Shown: positions 8,454-17,605, counted from the stretch's first letter. The stretch: 64,000 nucleotides of DNA from CAVSEK01 sp963726975 (GCA_963726975.1 CAVSEK010000013.1:186001-250000); one strand, 5' to 3'. Notes: generated from the sequence alone by a model not told the origin. Made by a program: numbers and translations.

Positions 8454-10187
8454 GTGGCGGACCAGCGGGACGGGGCGGGGCGTGCGGGCACCGCGGTGCG
8501 CGTGCCGCCGGCGCTGCGGCGGCTGCGCGACGAGCTGGCCGGGCTGCGGCTCGGGCTGGCCGTGCCCGGCGCCGCCGAGGCGACCCGCACGGCGCGCGCG
8601 GTCGTGGCGCAGGTCGACGACTACCTGCTGCCGCGCCTGGAGCAGCTCGACGCGCCGCTGCTGACGGTGGTGGGCGGGTCCACCGGTGCCGGGAAGTCCA
8701 CGCTGGTCAACAGCCTCGTCGGCCTCGAGGTGTCGGCGGCCGGGGTGCTGCGCCCGACGACCCGCGCGCCGGTGCTGGTCTGCGCCGAGGCCGACCGGGC
8801 GGCCTTCGCGGACGAGCGGGTCCTGCCGTCGCTCGCCCGCGTGACCGGCGGCGGACCGGGCGGCGCCGGGGAGCTGCGCCTCGTGCCGAGCGCGGCCCTG
8901 CCGGCCGGGCTGGCCCTGCTCGACGCGCCGGACGTCGACAGCGTCGTCACGGCCAACCGCGACCTGTCGGCCCAGCTGCTCGCGGCCGCCGACCTGTGGG
9001 TCTTCGTCACGACCGCCGCCCGCTACGCCGACGCGGTGCCGTGGGACCTGCTGCGGACGGCGCAGGAGCGCGCCACGGCGCTGGCGGTCGTGCTCGACCG
9101 GGTCCCGCCCGAGGCCGTGGGGGAGGTGCGCGACGACCTGCAGGCCATGCTCGACCGCGCCGGGCTCGCGGGGGCCCGCCTGTTCGTCGTCGAGGAGCGG
9201 CCGCTGGTCGCCGGGCGGCTGCCCGAGGACCAGGTCGGGCCGCTGCGCGCCTGGCTCACCGCGCTGGCCGCCGACGCCGGGGCGCGGACCGCCGTCGTGC
9301 GCCAGACGCTCGACGGCGCCCTGGACAGCCTCACCGGACGGGTGGGGGCGGTCGTCGAGGCCGTCGCGGGGCAGGACGACGCGGCGCGCTCGCTGCGGGC
9401 GGGGGCGGCGGCGGCGTACGACGAGGCGGTCGGCGACGTCGACCGCGGGGTGCGCTCGGGCGCGCTGCTGCGCGGCGAGGTGCTCGCCCGCTGGCAGGAC
9501 CTCGTCGGCACCGGCGACTGGGCCCGCGGTCTGGAGACCCGGGTGGGGCGCCTGCGCGACCGCCTGACGGCGGCCGTCACGGGGCGGGCCACGGCCGTCG
9601 AGGAGGTGACCGGGGCGCTCGAGGGCGACGTCGAGGCGCTGCTGGGCGCCGCCGCCGACCGCGCCGCCGAGCGGACCGCGACGGCCTGGCGCGCCACGGC
9701 CGGCGGGAGCGCGCTGCTGTCCGCGCACGAGCGCGAGCTCGAGCGGGCCTCGCCCGGCTTCCGCGCGGCCGCGGCCGAGGAGGTCCGTGCCTGGCAGGGG
9801 CGCGTCCTCGACCTCGTGCGCGAGCAGGGGTCGGACCGGCGCACGACCGCGCGCCTGCTGTCGTACGGCGTGAACGGCACCGGGCTGGCCGTCATGGTCG
9901 CGGTGTTCGCCCAGACCGGTGGCCTCACCGGCACCGAGGTCGCGGTCGCCGGCGGGACGAGCGCGCTGAGCCAGAAGGTGCTGGAGGCCGTCTTCGGCGA
10001 CGCCGCCGTGCGCCGGCTGACCGACCTCGCCCGCGCCGACCTCCAGGAGCGGTCCCGCGGGCTGCTGCTCGCGGAGCGGCAGCGGTTCGACGCGCTCGTC
10101 GAGGCGGCGGTGCCCGGCGCCGACGCCGCGGCCGGGCTGCGGGTGGCGCTCGGCTCGCTCGCCGTCGCCCGGCGGGAGGCGCCGTGA
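8454..10187 (+). CDS. Dynamin-like/Era-like membrane GTPase (DynA-like)
   Basis: 577 aa. The G1/P-loop GGSTGAGKSTLVNSLVG is at about residues 73-89. G3 is LLDAPDVDS. The G4 region VVLDRVPPEA lacks a clean N/TKxD, as in some dynamin-like proteins. A long helical region follows, with a hydrophobic, membrane-inserting segment near residues 465-505 (GTGLAVMVAVFAQTGGLTG). It overlaps by four bases a second GTPase gene with two membrane segments. This pairing resembles Streptomyces DynA/DynB, which stabilise sporulation septa with FtsZ; that function is inference from architecture and order only. Start GTG 8454 is leaderless-like (CAGGCT box). Pipelines may label this simply a GTPase or ABC transporter. 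Confidence 0.75.
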   Translation: MADQRDGAGRAGTAVRVPPALRRLRDELAGLRLGLAVPGAAEATRTARAVVAQVDDYLLPRLEQLDAPLLTVVGGSTGAGKSTLVNSLVGLEVSAAGVLRPTTRAPVLVCAEADRAAFADERVLPSLARVTGGGPGGAGELRLVPSAALPAGLALLDAPDVDSVVTANRDLSAQLLAAADLWVFVTTAARYADAVPWDLLRTAQERATALAVVLDRVPPEAVGEVRDDLQAMLDRAGLAGARLFVVEERPLVAGRLPEDQVGPLRAWLTALAADAGARTAVVRQTLDGALDSLTGRVGAVVEAVAGQDDAARSLRAGAAAAYDEAVGDVDRGVRSGALLRGEVLARWQDLVGTGDWARGLETRVGRLRDRLTAAVTGRATAVEEVTGALEGDVEALLGAAADRAAERTATAWRATAGGSALLSAHERELERASPGFRAAAAEEVRAWQGRVLDLVREQGSDRRTTARLLSYGVNGTGLAVMVAVFAQTGGLTGTEVAVAGGTSALSQKVLEAVFGDAAVRRLTDLARADLQERSRGLLLAERQRFDALVEAAVPGADAAAGLRVALGSLAVARREAP

Positions 10188-11794
10188 GGGGCCGGGAGCC
10201 CTCCCTCGCCGACCGGCTGGGCGGGCTGCGCGACGCCGTCGACGCCGCCGACGGGCGGGTGCCGCAGACCGTCACGGCCCCCGCGCGCGAGCTGCTGGCC
10301 AAGGCCGGGGCCCGTACGGCGCTCGGCGACGCGACCGTCGTCGCGCTGGCCGGCGCCACCGGCAGCGGCAAGTCGTCGCTGTTCAACCGGGTCGTCGGCG
10401 CCGCGGTGTCCCCGCCGGGGGTGCGCCGGCCGACGACGGGCACCGCCCACGCTGCCGTGTGGTCCTCGTCCGCCGACCGGGCCCCGCTGCTCGACTGGCT
10501 CGGCGTGCCCCGTCGGCACCTGGTCACCAGCCCGTCGCGCACGCTCGACGGCCTCGTGCTGCTCGACCTCCCCGACCACGACTCGACGGCCGTCGAGCAC
10601 CGCCTGGAGGTCGACCGGCTCGTCGAGGTCGTCGACGTGCTCGTGTGGGTGCTCGACCCGCAGAAGTACGCCGACGCGGCCGTCCACGAGCGCTACCTGC
10701 GGCCGTACGCCTCGCACGCCGGCGTCCTCGTCGTCGTCCTCAACCAGGTGGACCGGCTCGACGACGCCGCCCGCGAGGCGTGCCTGTCCGACCTGCGGGG
10801 CCTGCTCGACCGCGGCGGGCTCGGGGACGTGCCCCTGCTGCCGGTGTCGGCGCGCACCGGCGCCGGGCTGGCGGACCTGCGGGCCGAGCTCGAGCGGCGG
10901 GTCTCGGCCCGCCGGGCGGCGGCCGAGCGGCTCGCGGCGGACGCCCGGGCCACCGCGCGGGGCCTGCTGCGGGCCGGCGGCGCACCGGGGCCGGTCGACG
11001 AGCCGGCCGCCCGCCGGCTGGTCGACGCGCTGTGCGACGCCGCGGGCGTGCCCGTCGTCGAGCGGGCGGTGGCCGGGGCGGTGCGGCGCGACGGCGCGGC
11101 GGCGACCGGCTGGCCGCTGGTGTCCTGGACCGGCGGGCTGCGGGCCGACCCGCTGCGGCGGCTGCACCTGCGGCGCGCGCGGCCGGACGCGGGCACCGGG
11201 CCCGCCCCGGTGGCCGCCGGCCGGTCCTCGCTGCCGGCGGCACAGGGGGTGGCGGCCGCGCGGGTCGCCACGGCGCTGCGCGAGGTGCGGGACGCGGCGG
11301 CCGAGGACCTGCCGCCCGCCTGGCGCGAGGGCCTGCGCGGCGAGCTGGAGGCGCGCTCGTCGACGCTGCCCGACCGGCTCGACCGGGCCGTGTCCGGCAC
11401 CGACCTCGGCGCGGACGACCGGCCCGGCTGGTGGCGTGCCGCCGGGGCCCTGCAGTCGGTGCTCGTCGGTGTCGCCGCGCTGGGTGCGCTGTGGCTGCTG
11501 CTGCTCGTCGCGCTCGGGGCCCTCCAGCTGGGCGGGGTGCTCCCGCTGCCGCGGCTCGGCCGGGTCCCCCTGCCGACCGCGCTGCTCGGTCTCGGCCTGC
11601 TCGCGGGGCTGCTCGTCGGGCTCGCCGCGCGGCCGCTGGTGGCCCGCACCGCCGCCCGCCGGGCCCGCCGGGCCCGCCGGCGGTTGCGCGCCGCGGTCGC
11701 CGTGGTCGCGCAGGACGAGCTGCTGGGCCCGGTCGCCGAGCACCGCGCCGCCGCGGACCGCTACCGGCACGGCCTGGAGCGCGCAGCGGCCTGA
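10184..11794 (+). CDS. Membrane GTPase (DynB-like)
   Basis: 536 aa. P-loop AGATGSGKSSLFNRVVG at about residues 54-70, G3 LLDLPDHDS, and a good G4 motif LNQVDRLDD, so nucleotide binding should be intact. Two C-terminal membrane helices lie at about residues 420-447 (SVLVGVAALGALWLLLLVAL) and 463-486, followed by a very Arg-rich stretch (RRARRARRRLR) on the cytosolic side. Start GTG 10184 overlaps the stop of the upstream GTPase (GTGA) with GGGAGG before it, so the two subunits are probably made in fixed ratio. The pair likely acts on the cytoplasmic membrane, by analogy with DynA/DynB in division. It is followed by a cyclic-di-GMP enzyme 197 bases away. Confidence 0.75.
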   Translation: MRGREPSLADRLGGLRDAVDAADGRVPQTVTAPARELLAKAGARTALGDATVVALAGATGSGKSSLFNRVVGAAVSPPGVRRPTTGTAHAAVWSSSADRAPLLDWLGVPRRHLVTSPSRTLDGLVLLDLPDHDSTAVEHRLEVDRLVEVVDVLVWVLDPQKYADAAVHERYLRPYASHAGVLVVVLNQVDRLDDAAREACLSDLRGLLDRGGLGDVPLLPVSARTGAGLADLRAELERRVSARRAAAERLAADARATARGLLRAGGAPGPVDEPAARRLVDALCDAAGVPVVERAVAGAVRRDGAAATGWPLVSWTGGLRADPLRRLHLRRARPDAGTGPAPVAAGRSSLPAAQGVAAARVATALREVRDAAAEDLPPAWREGLRGELEARSSTLPDRLDRAVSGTDLGADDRPGWWRAAGALQSVLVGVAALGALWLLLLVALGALQLGGVLPLPRLGRVPLPTALLGLGLLAGLLVGLAARPLVARTAARRARRARRRLRAAVAVVAQDELLGPVAEHRAAADRYRHGLERAAA

Positions 11795-11858
11795 CCCGCG
11801 GCCCGACCGGTCCGACCGGTCCGACCCGACCGACGACACCGACCCGACGCCCGGCTCG

Positions 11859-11884
11859 TCCGGACGTGTCCGACACGTGCCGGA
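11859..11884. promoter_or_regulatory. Dyad symmetry upstream of c-di-GMP gene
   Basis: TCCGGACGTGT, a CCG spacer, then ACACGT, one extra G, and CCGGA. The arms pair for six bases at the core and five more outside a single bulge. It lies 108 bases before GTG 11992 and 65 bases after the GTPase stop. It could be a protein operator or, as RNA, a hairpin terminator without a U-run. Confidence 0.5.
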
Positions 11885-11991
11885 GTTCGGCTGTCTGCGC
11901 GCGCAACGACCTCCGTTCGGGTCTGCACTCCTGTCGGTCCTGCGTGACACGCTCGTCCGGTCGGGCAGCGGCGGGCGGAGGGCGGGGCAGG

Positions 11992-14043
11992 GTGGACACG
12001 TCGGCCGTGCTGCGCGGGCTGCCCCACGCCGTGCTGGTGGTGGCACCCGACGGCACGGTCCGCTACGCCAACGCCGCCGCGGAGCTGCTCGTCGGCGTGC
12101 TCGTCGACGGCGCTCCGCTGGCGGGCGTCCCGGCGCTCGACCTGGTGCTCCCGGCGTCGCGCCCGCGGGCGGTCCGGCTGCTCGAGAGCGTGGTCGACCG
12201 CAGCGGCGGCCCGGCGCAGGTGCGCCTGGCCGGCGCGCAGGAGCGCTGGGTCGCCGTCCGCGGGGCGCCGGGTGAGCGGGGCGAGGTGGTGCTGTCGCTC
12301 ACCGAGGTGACGGGCGAGGTGCTCGCGCGCCGCCGGCTGCGGCGCAGCGAGCACCGGTTCCGCGCGGCCTTCGAGGCCGCCGCGCACGGCACCGCCCTGG
12401 TCTCCGAGCGCGGCCACGTCGTCACGACCAACCCGGCGCTGGCGCAGCTGCTCGGGCGCTCCCGCGAGGACCTCGCCGTCAGGCACGTCGCCGAGCTCGT
12501 CGACCCGCCCGAGGGCGGCCCCGCCGACTGGACGCGGCAGGGCACGGTCGCGCGCCGGCTCCGGCACGCGGGTGGCGAGCTCGTCGACGCCCTGGTCACG
12601 GTCAGTCCCGTCCAGGGCGACGAGGGGGAGCGGCTCTACCTCGTGCAGGTGCAGGACGTCACCGAGCGCCGGCGCAGCGAGCAGCGGCTCCAGCACCTCG
12701 CCCTGCACGACCAGCTCACCGACCTGCCGGCGCGCCACCTGCTGCTCGAGCGGCTCGAGGGCGCGCTGCAGCGCCGCAGCCCGGCCGCGCCGCTCGTCGC
12801 CGCGCTGTTCGTCGACCTCGACGAGTTCAAGCTCGTCAACGACGCCCTCGGGCACGAGGTCGGCGACCTCGTGCTGCGCGAGACGGCGGCGCGGCTGCGG
12901 GCGGTCACCCGGCCGCAGGACACGGTCGCGCGGCTGTCCGGCGACGAGTTCGTCGTCGTCTGCCCGGCGCTCGGCGGGGAGGACGAGGCGGTCGCCATCG
13001 CCGACCGCCTGTCCGAGGCCCTGCGCCCGCCGGTCGTCGTCGGCGAGGACGAGGTCCTCGTGTCGGCGAGCATCGGCGTGGCCTTCTCGACCCCGGGCGA
13101 GACGAGCGCGGCCGCCCTGCTGCGCGACGCCGACGCGGCCATGTACCGCGCCAAGCAGCTCGGCCGGCGCCGCTACGAGGTCTTCGACACCGCGCTGCGC
13201 GACCGGGCGCTCGAGCGCGGCCGGCTGCGCGCCCTGCTCGCCCGCGCGCTCGAGGACGACGTGCTCGAGGTGCACTACCAGCCGGTGGTCGACGTCCGCA
13301 GCCGGCGGGCGGTCGGCGTCGAGGCGCTGCTGCGCCTGCGCGACCCGGAGCGGGGGCTGCTCGGACCGGCCGCGTTCCTGGACGTGGCGGTCGACAGCGG
13401 CCTGCTGCCGGCGCTCGACGAGCACGTGCTCGCCACCGCAGCGCCGCTGGTGGCCCGCTGGTCGGCCGAGCTCGGGGCGCCGCTGGGTCTGGCGGTCAAC
13501 CTCGGGTCGGGCCGGGCCGACCCCGGCCTGGCCGACCGCGTCCAGGCGGTGCTGGCGGCCGCGGGCCTGCCGCCGGAGCGGCTGCTGGTCGAGGTCACCG
13601 AGCGGGTGCTCACGGCGGCCGTCGACGACCCGGCGCCGGCCCTGCGGGCCCTGGTGGAGCGCGGGGTGCGACTCGGCCTGGACGACTTCGGTGCCGGGAG
13701 CGGGTCGTTGACCTGCCTGCGGGTCCTGCCGGTCTCGGTCCTCAAGGTGGACCGGTCGTTCGTCGCGCTGCTGCCCGAGGACGGCGAGGGCCTCGTGCCG
13801 GCGGTCGTCGCCCTGGCCCGGTCGCTGGGCCTCGCGGCGGTCGCCGAGGGCGTCGAGAGCGAGGCGCAGTTCGCGGCGCTGCGCGCGGAGCCGCCGGCCT
13901 ACGCGCAGGGCTGGCTGTTCGGCGGGCCGGTGCCCGCTGCCGAGGTGCCGGCCGCGCTGCGCCGGCTGGGCGTGGAGCCGGTCGCCGACGGCTGGCCGCT
14001 GCGGTCGCCGCGGGGCCGTCAGCCCGACAGCGCGGCCTCGTAG
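11992..14043 (+). CDS. PAS-PAS-GGDEF-EAL cyclic-di-GMP enzyme
   Basis: 683 aa, apparently cytosolic, since no membrane helices are seen. Two PAS domains (about residues 1-105 and 118-230) sense an unknown signal. The GGDEF domain has an SGDEF signature near residue 316 and an upstream RPQD that fits the inhibitory RxxD site. The EAL domain keeps EALLR (about 444), the LAVNLG asparagine, VEVTE, LDDFGAGSGSL, LKVDRSF and AEGVES, so phosphodiesterase activity looks feasible. SGDEF is an accepted variant in some active cyclases, so dual activity is possible. Start GTG 11992 is the first plausible codon before PAS1, with GGAGG about 11 bases upstream. Its last 25 bases overlap the convergent glgA end. 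Confidence 0.9.
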   Translation: MDTSAVLRGLPHAVLVVAPDGTVRYANAAAELLVGVLVDGAPLAGVPALDLVLPASRPRAVRLLESVVDRSGGPAQVRLAGAQERWVAVRGAPGERGEVVLSLTEVTGEVLARRRLRRSEHRFRAAFEAAAHGTALVSERGHVVTTNPALAQLLGRSREDLAVRHVAELVDPPEGGPADWTRQGTVARRLRHAGGELVDALVTVSPVQGDEGERLYLVQVQDVTERRRSEQRLQHLALHDQLTDLPARHLLLERLEGALQRRSPAAPLVAALFVDLDEFKLVNDALGHEVGDLVLRETAARLRAVTRPQDTVARLSGDEFVVVCPALGGEDEAVAIADRLSEALRPPVVVGEDEVLVSASIGVAFSTPGETSAAALLRDADAAMYRAKQLGRRRYEVFDTALRDRALERGRLRALLARALEDDVLEVHYQPVVDVRSRRAVGVEALLRLRDPERGLLGPAAFLDVAVDSGLLPALDEHVLATAAPLVARWSAELGAPLGLAVNLGSGRADPGLADRVQAVLAAAGLPPERLLVEVTERVLTAAVDDPAPALRALVERGVRLGLDDFGAGSGSLTCLRVLPVSVLKVDRSFVALLPEDGEGLVPAVVALARSLGLAAVAEGVESEAQFAALRAEPPAYAQGWLFGGPVPAAEVPAALRRLGVEPVADGWPLRSPRGRQPDSAAS

Positions 14044-15185
14044 ACGTCGCGCGTGCGCTCGGCGATCGCGGACCAGCCGAACGACGCCACCGCGCGCTCC
14101 CGACCCGCGGCGCCCATCGCCGCGGCCCGCTGCGGGTCGGCGAGCAGCTCGGCCGTGCGCGCGGCCAGGGCCGCCTCGAAGCCCGCCGGGTCCGCCTCGT
14201 CGTACGGCACGAGCAGCCCGGTGACGCCGTCGACGACGACCTCCGGGATGCCGCCGACGGCGCTGGCCACGACGGCCGTGCCGCAGGCCATGGCCTCCAG
14301 GTTGACGATGCCGAGCGGCTCGTAGACCGACGGGCAGACGAAGACCGCGGCGTGCGACAGCAGCTGCACCACGTCGGCCTTGGGCAGCATGTCGCGCAGC
14401 CAGACGACGCCCGGGCGGCGCTGCTGCAGCTCCGCGACGAGCTGCTCGGTCTCCGCGGCGATCTCCGCCGTGTCGGGCGCGCCGGCGCACAGCACGAGCT
14501 GGCCGGGCAGGTCGCCGGCGGCGCGCAGCAGGTGCGCCAGCCCCTTCTGCCGGGTGATGCGGCCGACGAAGACGGCGTACGGCACCGCGGGGTCGACCCC
14601 CGCCCGCTCGAGCACGTCGGTGCCGGTCGTCGGGGCGTACCGCTGCGGGTCGATGCCGTTGTGCACGACGTGCACCCGGCCCGGGTCGAGGGCGGGGTAG
14701 ACGTCCAGGACGTCGCGGCGCATCCCCTCGCTCACGGCGATGACCGCCGCGGCCCCCTCGACCGCGACCCGCTCGGCCCAGCTCGACACCCGGTAGCCGC
14801 CGCCGAGCTGCTCGGCCTTCCAGGGCCGGTGCGGCTCCAGCGAGTGCGTCGTGACGACGTGCGGGACGCCGTGGAGCAGCCCCGCCAGGTGGCCGCCGAG
14901 GTCGGCGTACCAGGTGTGCGAGTGCACGAGGTCGCAGCCGGCGGTGGCGGCGGCGATCGACAGGTCGACCGAGAGCGTCTGCAGCGCGGCGTTCGCGCCC
15001 GCCAGCCGGGCGTCCGGCGCGTGGGCGGTGGCGTCGGCGCGCGGTCCGCCGAAGCAGTGCACGTCGACCTGGAGCCCGACCTCGCGCAGGTGCGGGACCA
15101 GCTCCTCCACGTGCACCCCGGCACCGCCGTAGACCTCCGGCGGCCACTCGCGCGTGAGCAGGCCGACTCTCCGCGGGGTGCGCAT
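14019..15185 (-). CDS. glgA: Glycogen synthase / maltose-1-phosphate synthase
   Basis: 388 aa GT4-type glycosyltransferase. It starts RVGLLTREWPPEVYGGAGVHVE, which carries the family GGAG nucleotide-sugar contact. It continues with HSHTWYADLGGHLAG, TTHSLEPHRPWK, VFVGRITRQKG and the ExxxxxxxE motif EPLGIVNLEAMACG. The length and motifs match the actinobacterial form (M. tuberculosis Rv1212c), characterised as GlgM, which makes alpha-maltose-1-phosphate from ADP-glucose. It is divergent from glgC across 60 bases, the same order as Rv1212c/Rv1213. Start ATG 15185 has a TACGGT box seven bases upstream on its strand, compatible with leaderless transcription. It converges on the GGDEF/EAL gene with a 25-base overlap. 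Confidence 0.9.
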   Translation of the reverse strand: MRTPRRVGLLTREWPPEVYGGAGVHVEELVPHLREVGLQVDVHCFGGPRADATAHAPDARLAGANAALQTLSVDLSIAAATAGCDLVHSHTWYADLGGHLAGLLHGVPHVVTTHSLEPHRPWKAEQLGGGYRVSSWAERVAVEGAAAVIAVSEGMRRDVLDVYPALDPGRVHVVHNGIDPQRYAPTTGTDVLERAGVDPAVPYAVFVGRITRQKGLAHLLRAAGDLPGQLVLCAGAPDTAEIAAETEQLVAELQQRRPGVVWLRDMLPKADVVQLLSHAAVFVCPSVYEPLGIVNLEAMACGTAVVASAVGGIPEVVVDGVTGLLVPYDEADPAGFEAALAARTAELLADPQRAAAMGAAGRERAVASFGWSAIAERTRDVYEAALSG

Positions 15186-15245
15186 GCGCAGGACCGTAGT
15201 AGGACAGGATGCGGCTGTGGAGACCCCCGTGACCTGGACCACCCG

Positions 15246-16481
15246 GTGAAGCCCCGCGTCCTCGGCATCGTGCTGGCCGGCGGGGAGGGCAAGCGCCTCG
15301 CCCCGCTGACCGCCGACCGCGCGAAGCCCGCGGTGCCCTTCGGCGGGATCTACCGCCTCATCGACTTCGTGCTGTCCAACCTCGTCAACGGCGGCTACCT
15401 GAAGATCGTCGTGCTGACGCAGTACAAGTCGCACTCCCTGGACCGGCACATCACGACCACGTGGCGGATGTCGACGCTGCTGGGCAACTACATCACCCCC
15501 GTCCCGGCGCAGCAGCGGCTCGGCCCGCAGTGGTACAGCGGCTCGGCCGACGCGATCCACCAGAGCCTCAACCTGGTGTACGACGACGAGCCCGACCACG
15601 TCGTCGTCTTCGGGGCCGACCACGTCTACCGCATGGACCCGCGGCAGATGGTCGAGCAGCACATCGCCAGCGGCGCGGGCGTGACGGTGGCGGGCATCCG
15701 CGTGCCGCGCGCGGAGGCCAAGGGCTTCGGGGTCATCCAGACGGCGGCCGACGGGCGGCGCATCGAGGCGTTCCTCGAGAAGCCCGAGGACCCGCCGGGC
15801 ACGCCGGACGACCCGGAGACGACCTTCGCGTCGATGGGCAACTACGTGTTCACCACCGAGGCGCTGCTCGAGGCGGTCAAGCTCGACGCCGGCGACGAGG
15901 GCTCCGTCCACGACATGGGCGGCAACATCATCCCGATGCTCGTCGCACAGGGGCGGGCGGAGGTCTACGACTTCCGCGACAACGAGGTCCCCGGCTCCAC
16001 CGACCGCGACCGCGGCTACTGGCGCGACGTCGGCACGCTCGACAGCTACTACGACGCCCACATGGACCTCATCTCGGTCCACCCGGTCTTCAACCTCTAC
16101 AACCGGCACTGGCCGATCCTCACCAGCATGGGCACCCACCCGCCGGCGAAGTTCGTCCACGACAGCCCGGGCCGGGTCGGCCGCGCGGTGGAGAGCCTCG
16201 TCAGCCCGGGCGTCATCGTCTCCGGCGGCGACGTGCGCCGCTCGATCCTGTCGCCCGGCGTGCGGGTGCACTCCGGGGCCGAGGTGCACGGCGCGGTGCT
16301 CATGAACGGCGTCGACGTCGGCCGTGGCGCGCGGGTCGGTCGCGCCATCCTCGACAAGAACGTCGTGGTCTGGCCGGGCGCCACGGTCGGGGTCGACCCG
16401 GCCGCCGACCGCGCCCGCGGCATCCACGTCACCGAGGGCGGCGTGGCGGTCGTCGGCAAGGGGGAGCAGGTCATCGTCTGA
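15246..16481 (+). CDS. glgC: Glucose-1-phosphate adenylyltransferase
   Basis: 411 aa. It makes ADP-glucose from ATP and glucose-1-phosphate, the committed step of glycogen and maltose-1-phosphate synthesis. The pyrophosphorylase motif VLAGGEGKRLAPLTADRAKP is near residue 8, followed by IDFVLSNLVNGG, the substrate loop WYSGSADAIHQ, VFGADHVYRMD, FLEKPEDP, and a C-terminal left-handed beta-helix (GVIVSGGDVRRSILSPGVRV). Full length for the family. Start GTG 15246 is set by homology (MKPRVLGIVLAGG); no strong ribosome site is visible. The divergent neighbour is glgA/glgM, so the short gap at 15186-15245 must hold both promoters. Its end pairs with that of the convergent hydrolase in a small hairpin. 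Confidence 0.95.
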   Translation: MKPRVLGIVLAGGEGKRLAPLTADRAKPAVPFGGIYRLIDFVLSNLVNGGYLKIVVLTQYKSHSLDRHITTTWRMSTLLGNYITPVPAQQRLGPQWYSGSADAIHQSLNLVYDDEPDHVVVFGADHVYRMDPRQMVEQHIASGAGVTVAGIRVPRAEAKGFGVIQTAADGRRIEAFLEKPEDPPGTPDDPETTFASMGNYVFTTEALLEAVKLDAGDEGSVHDMGGNIIPMLVAQGRAEVYDFRDNEVPGSTDRDRGYWRDVGTLDSYYDAHMDLISVHPVFNLYNRHWPILTSMGTHPPAKFVHDSPGRVGRAVESLVSPGVIVSGGDVRRSILSPGVRVHSGAEVHGAVLMNGVDVGRGARVGRAILDKNVVVWPGATVGVDPAADRARGIHVTEGGVAVVGKGEQVIV

Positions 16482-16500
16482 CCCGGCCCCACCCGGTCAG
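16478..16500. terminator. Short bidirectional hairpin containing both stop codons
   Basis: CTGACC at 16478 pairs with GGTCAG at 16495, with a C/C mismatch and two more G-C pairs inside. The stem contains the TGA of glgC and the TGA of the convergent hydrolase. No U-run follows. It is a weak candidate for a shared terminator. Confidence 0.4.
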
Positions 16501-17492
16501 GCGTGCTCGGCGCGCAGCCGCGAGGTGAGGGTCGCCGGGTCGAGCGCGGCCGGCTCCGTCGTCGCGACCCAGTCCGCGAGCACCGCGGCGAGCCGCTCGG
16601 GCTCGGTGAGGTGCGGGAAGTGCCCGGAGCGCTCGAAGACCTCCAGGCGCGCGCTCGGCACGCCGGCGGCGAGAGCGGTGCCGTGCCCCACCGGGATGAT
16701 CGCGTCGCGGGCGCCCCAGACGACGAGCAGCGGGACGGCCTCGGCGAGGTAGAGCCGGTCCCGCGCGTCGACGCGCTGACCGCGGACGTCGAGCACCGAG
16801 CGGGCGGTGTGGATGAAGGCCTCGCGGGTCTCGGGGTCGCCCAGCGACCCGAAGCCGTGCAGCGCCGCGGCCACCCCGGGCGAGACCGGGACGCCGGCCC
16901 GGCCGAGCAGGTCGCCGACGCGCGCGCCGACCGCCCGGACGTACGACGACGCGATGACCGGCAGGACGAGCTCGGAGCCCGGCAGGGTCGCGGCGCGCAG
17001 GAAGACGCTCACCTCGGGCCCGAGGCCGCCGGCGTCGACGAGGGCGAGCCGCTGCGCGCGCTCGGGGAACTGGTAGGCGAACTGCATCGCCACGCCGCCG
17101 CCGAGGGAGTGCCCCACGAGGCTGACCCGGTCGTGGCCGAGCGCGGCGAGCAGGTCGCGGATGCCGCAGGCGTGCGCGCCGAGGGAGTAGTCGCCGCGGG
17201 GCTTGGCGCTGCCCCCGTGGCCGAGCAGGTCCGGAGCGATCACGTGGCAGGTCCGGCCCAGGCGCCCCATGACGCCCTCCCACTGGTCGGCGCGGGAGGC
17301 GATCCCGTGCACCAGCACGACGACCGGCCGGTCGGCGCCCGCCCCGGCCTCGGCGTAGCGGACGAGGTTCCCGTGGACCCGCATCGCCTCGTACGTCACG
17401 GGGACGGCGCCGTCGGGGAGCGGTCCGGCAGCAGCAGGACCGGCAGCAGCAGGACCGGCGGCGGCAGGGGCGGGAGCGGGGGAGAGGGACAT
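16497..17492 (-). CDS. Alpha/beta hydrolase, operator-flanked
   Basis: 331 aa. The N-terminus carries a low-complexity repeat (AAAGP three times) that is probably disordered. The core has the oxyanion motif VHGIASRADQW, nucleophile serine in GHSLGGG, aspartate in VVWGARDAIIP and histidine in RSGHFPH, so it should be an active serine hydrolase. The substrate is unknown. It is divergent from an acyl-CoA dehydrogenase, and each gene has the same 19-bp palindrome just upstream. Shared TetR control, with the regulator encoded at 18911-19492, is therefore likely. A lipid or thioester substrate would suit that context. Start ATG 17492 is preceded by GGGCGG; an out-of-frame ATG nine bases upstream is not used. 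Confidence 0.85.
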   Translation of the reverse strand: MSLSPAPAPAAAGPAAAGPAAAGPLPDGAVPVTYEAMRVHGNLVRYAEAGAGADRPVVVLVHGIASRADQWEGVMGRLGRTCHVIAPDLLGHGGSAKPRGDYSLGAHACGIRDLLAALGHDRVSLVGHSLGGGVAMQFAYQFPERAQRLALVDAGGLGPEVSVFLRAATLPGSELVLPVIASSYVRAVGARVGDLLGRAGVPVSPGVAAALHGFGSLGDPETREAFIHTARSVLDVRGQRVDARDRLYLAEAVPLLVVWGARDAIIPVGHGTALAAGVPSARLEVFERSGHFPHLTEPERLAAVLADWVATTEPAALDPATLTSRLRAEHA

Positions 17493-17501
17493 CCGCCCAT
17501 G

Positions 17502-17520
17502 GTGTTACCCGCGGTAACAC
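17502..17520. promoter_or_regulatory. Perfect 19-bp palindrome, candidate TetR operator (copy 1)
   Basis: GTGTTACC, spacer CGC, GGTAACAC. The eight-base arms are exact. It lies 10 bases upstream of the hydrolase start (minus strand), overlapping the likely promoter, whose possible -35 TTGACC is at 17528-17523. Copy 2 is at 17606-17624. Confidence 0.85.
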
Positions 17521-17567
17521 GAGGTCAAGGGGGCCCGGGGGTGGCGCTCGCCACCTGCCCACCCCGC

Positions 17568-17596
17568 TCGACAGCGGGCGGGAGACCCCGTAGCGT
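17568..17596 (+). promoter_or_regulatory. Promoter of acyl-CoA dehydrogenase gene
   Basis: -35 TCGACA at 17568-17573, a 17-base spacer, and -10 TAGCGT at 17591-17596. Transcription would start near 17603, immediately at operator copy 2, so a bound repressor would block initiation. Confidence 0.6.
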
Positions 17597-17605
17597 CGGC
17601 CTCCG

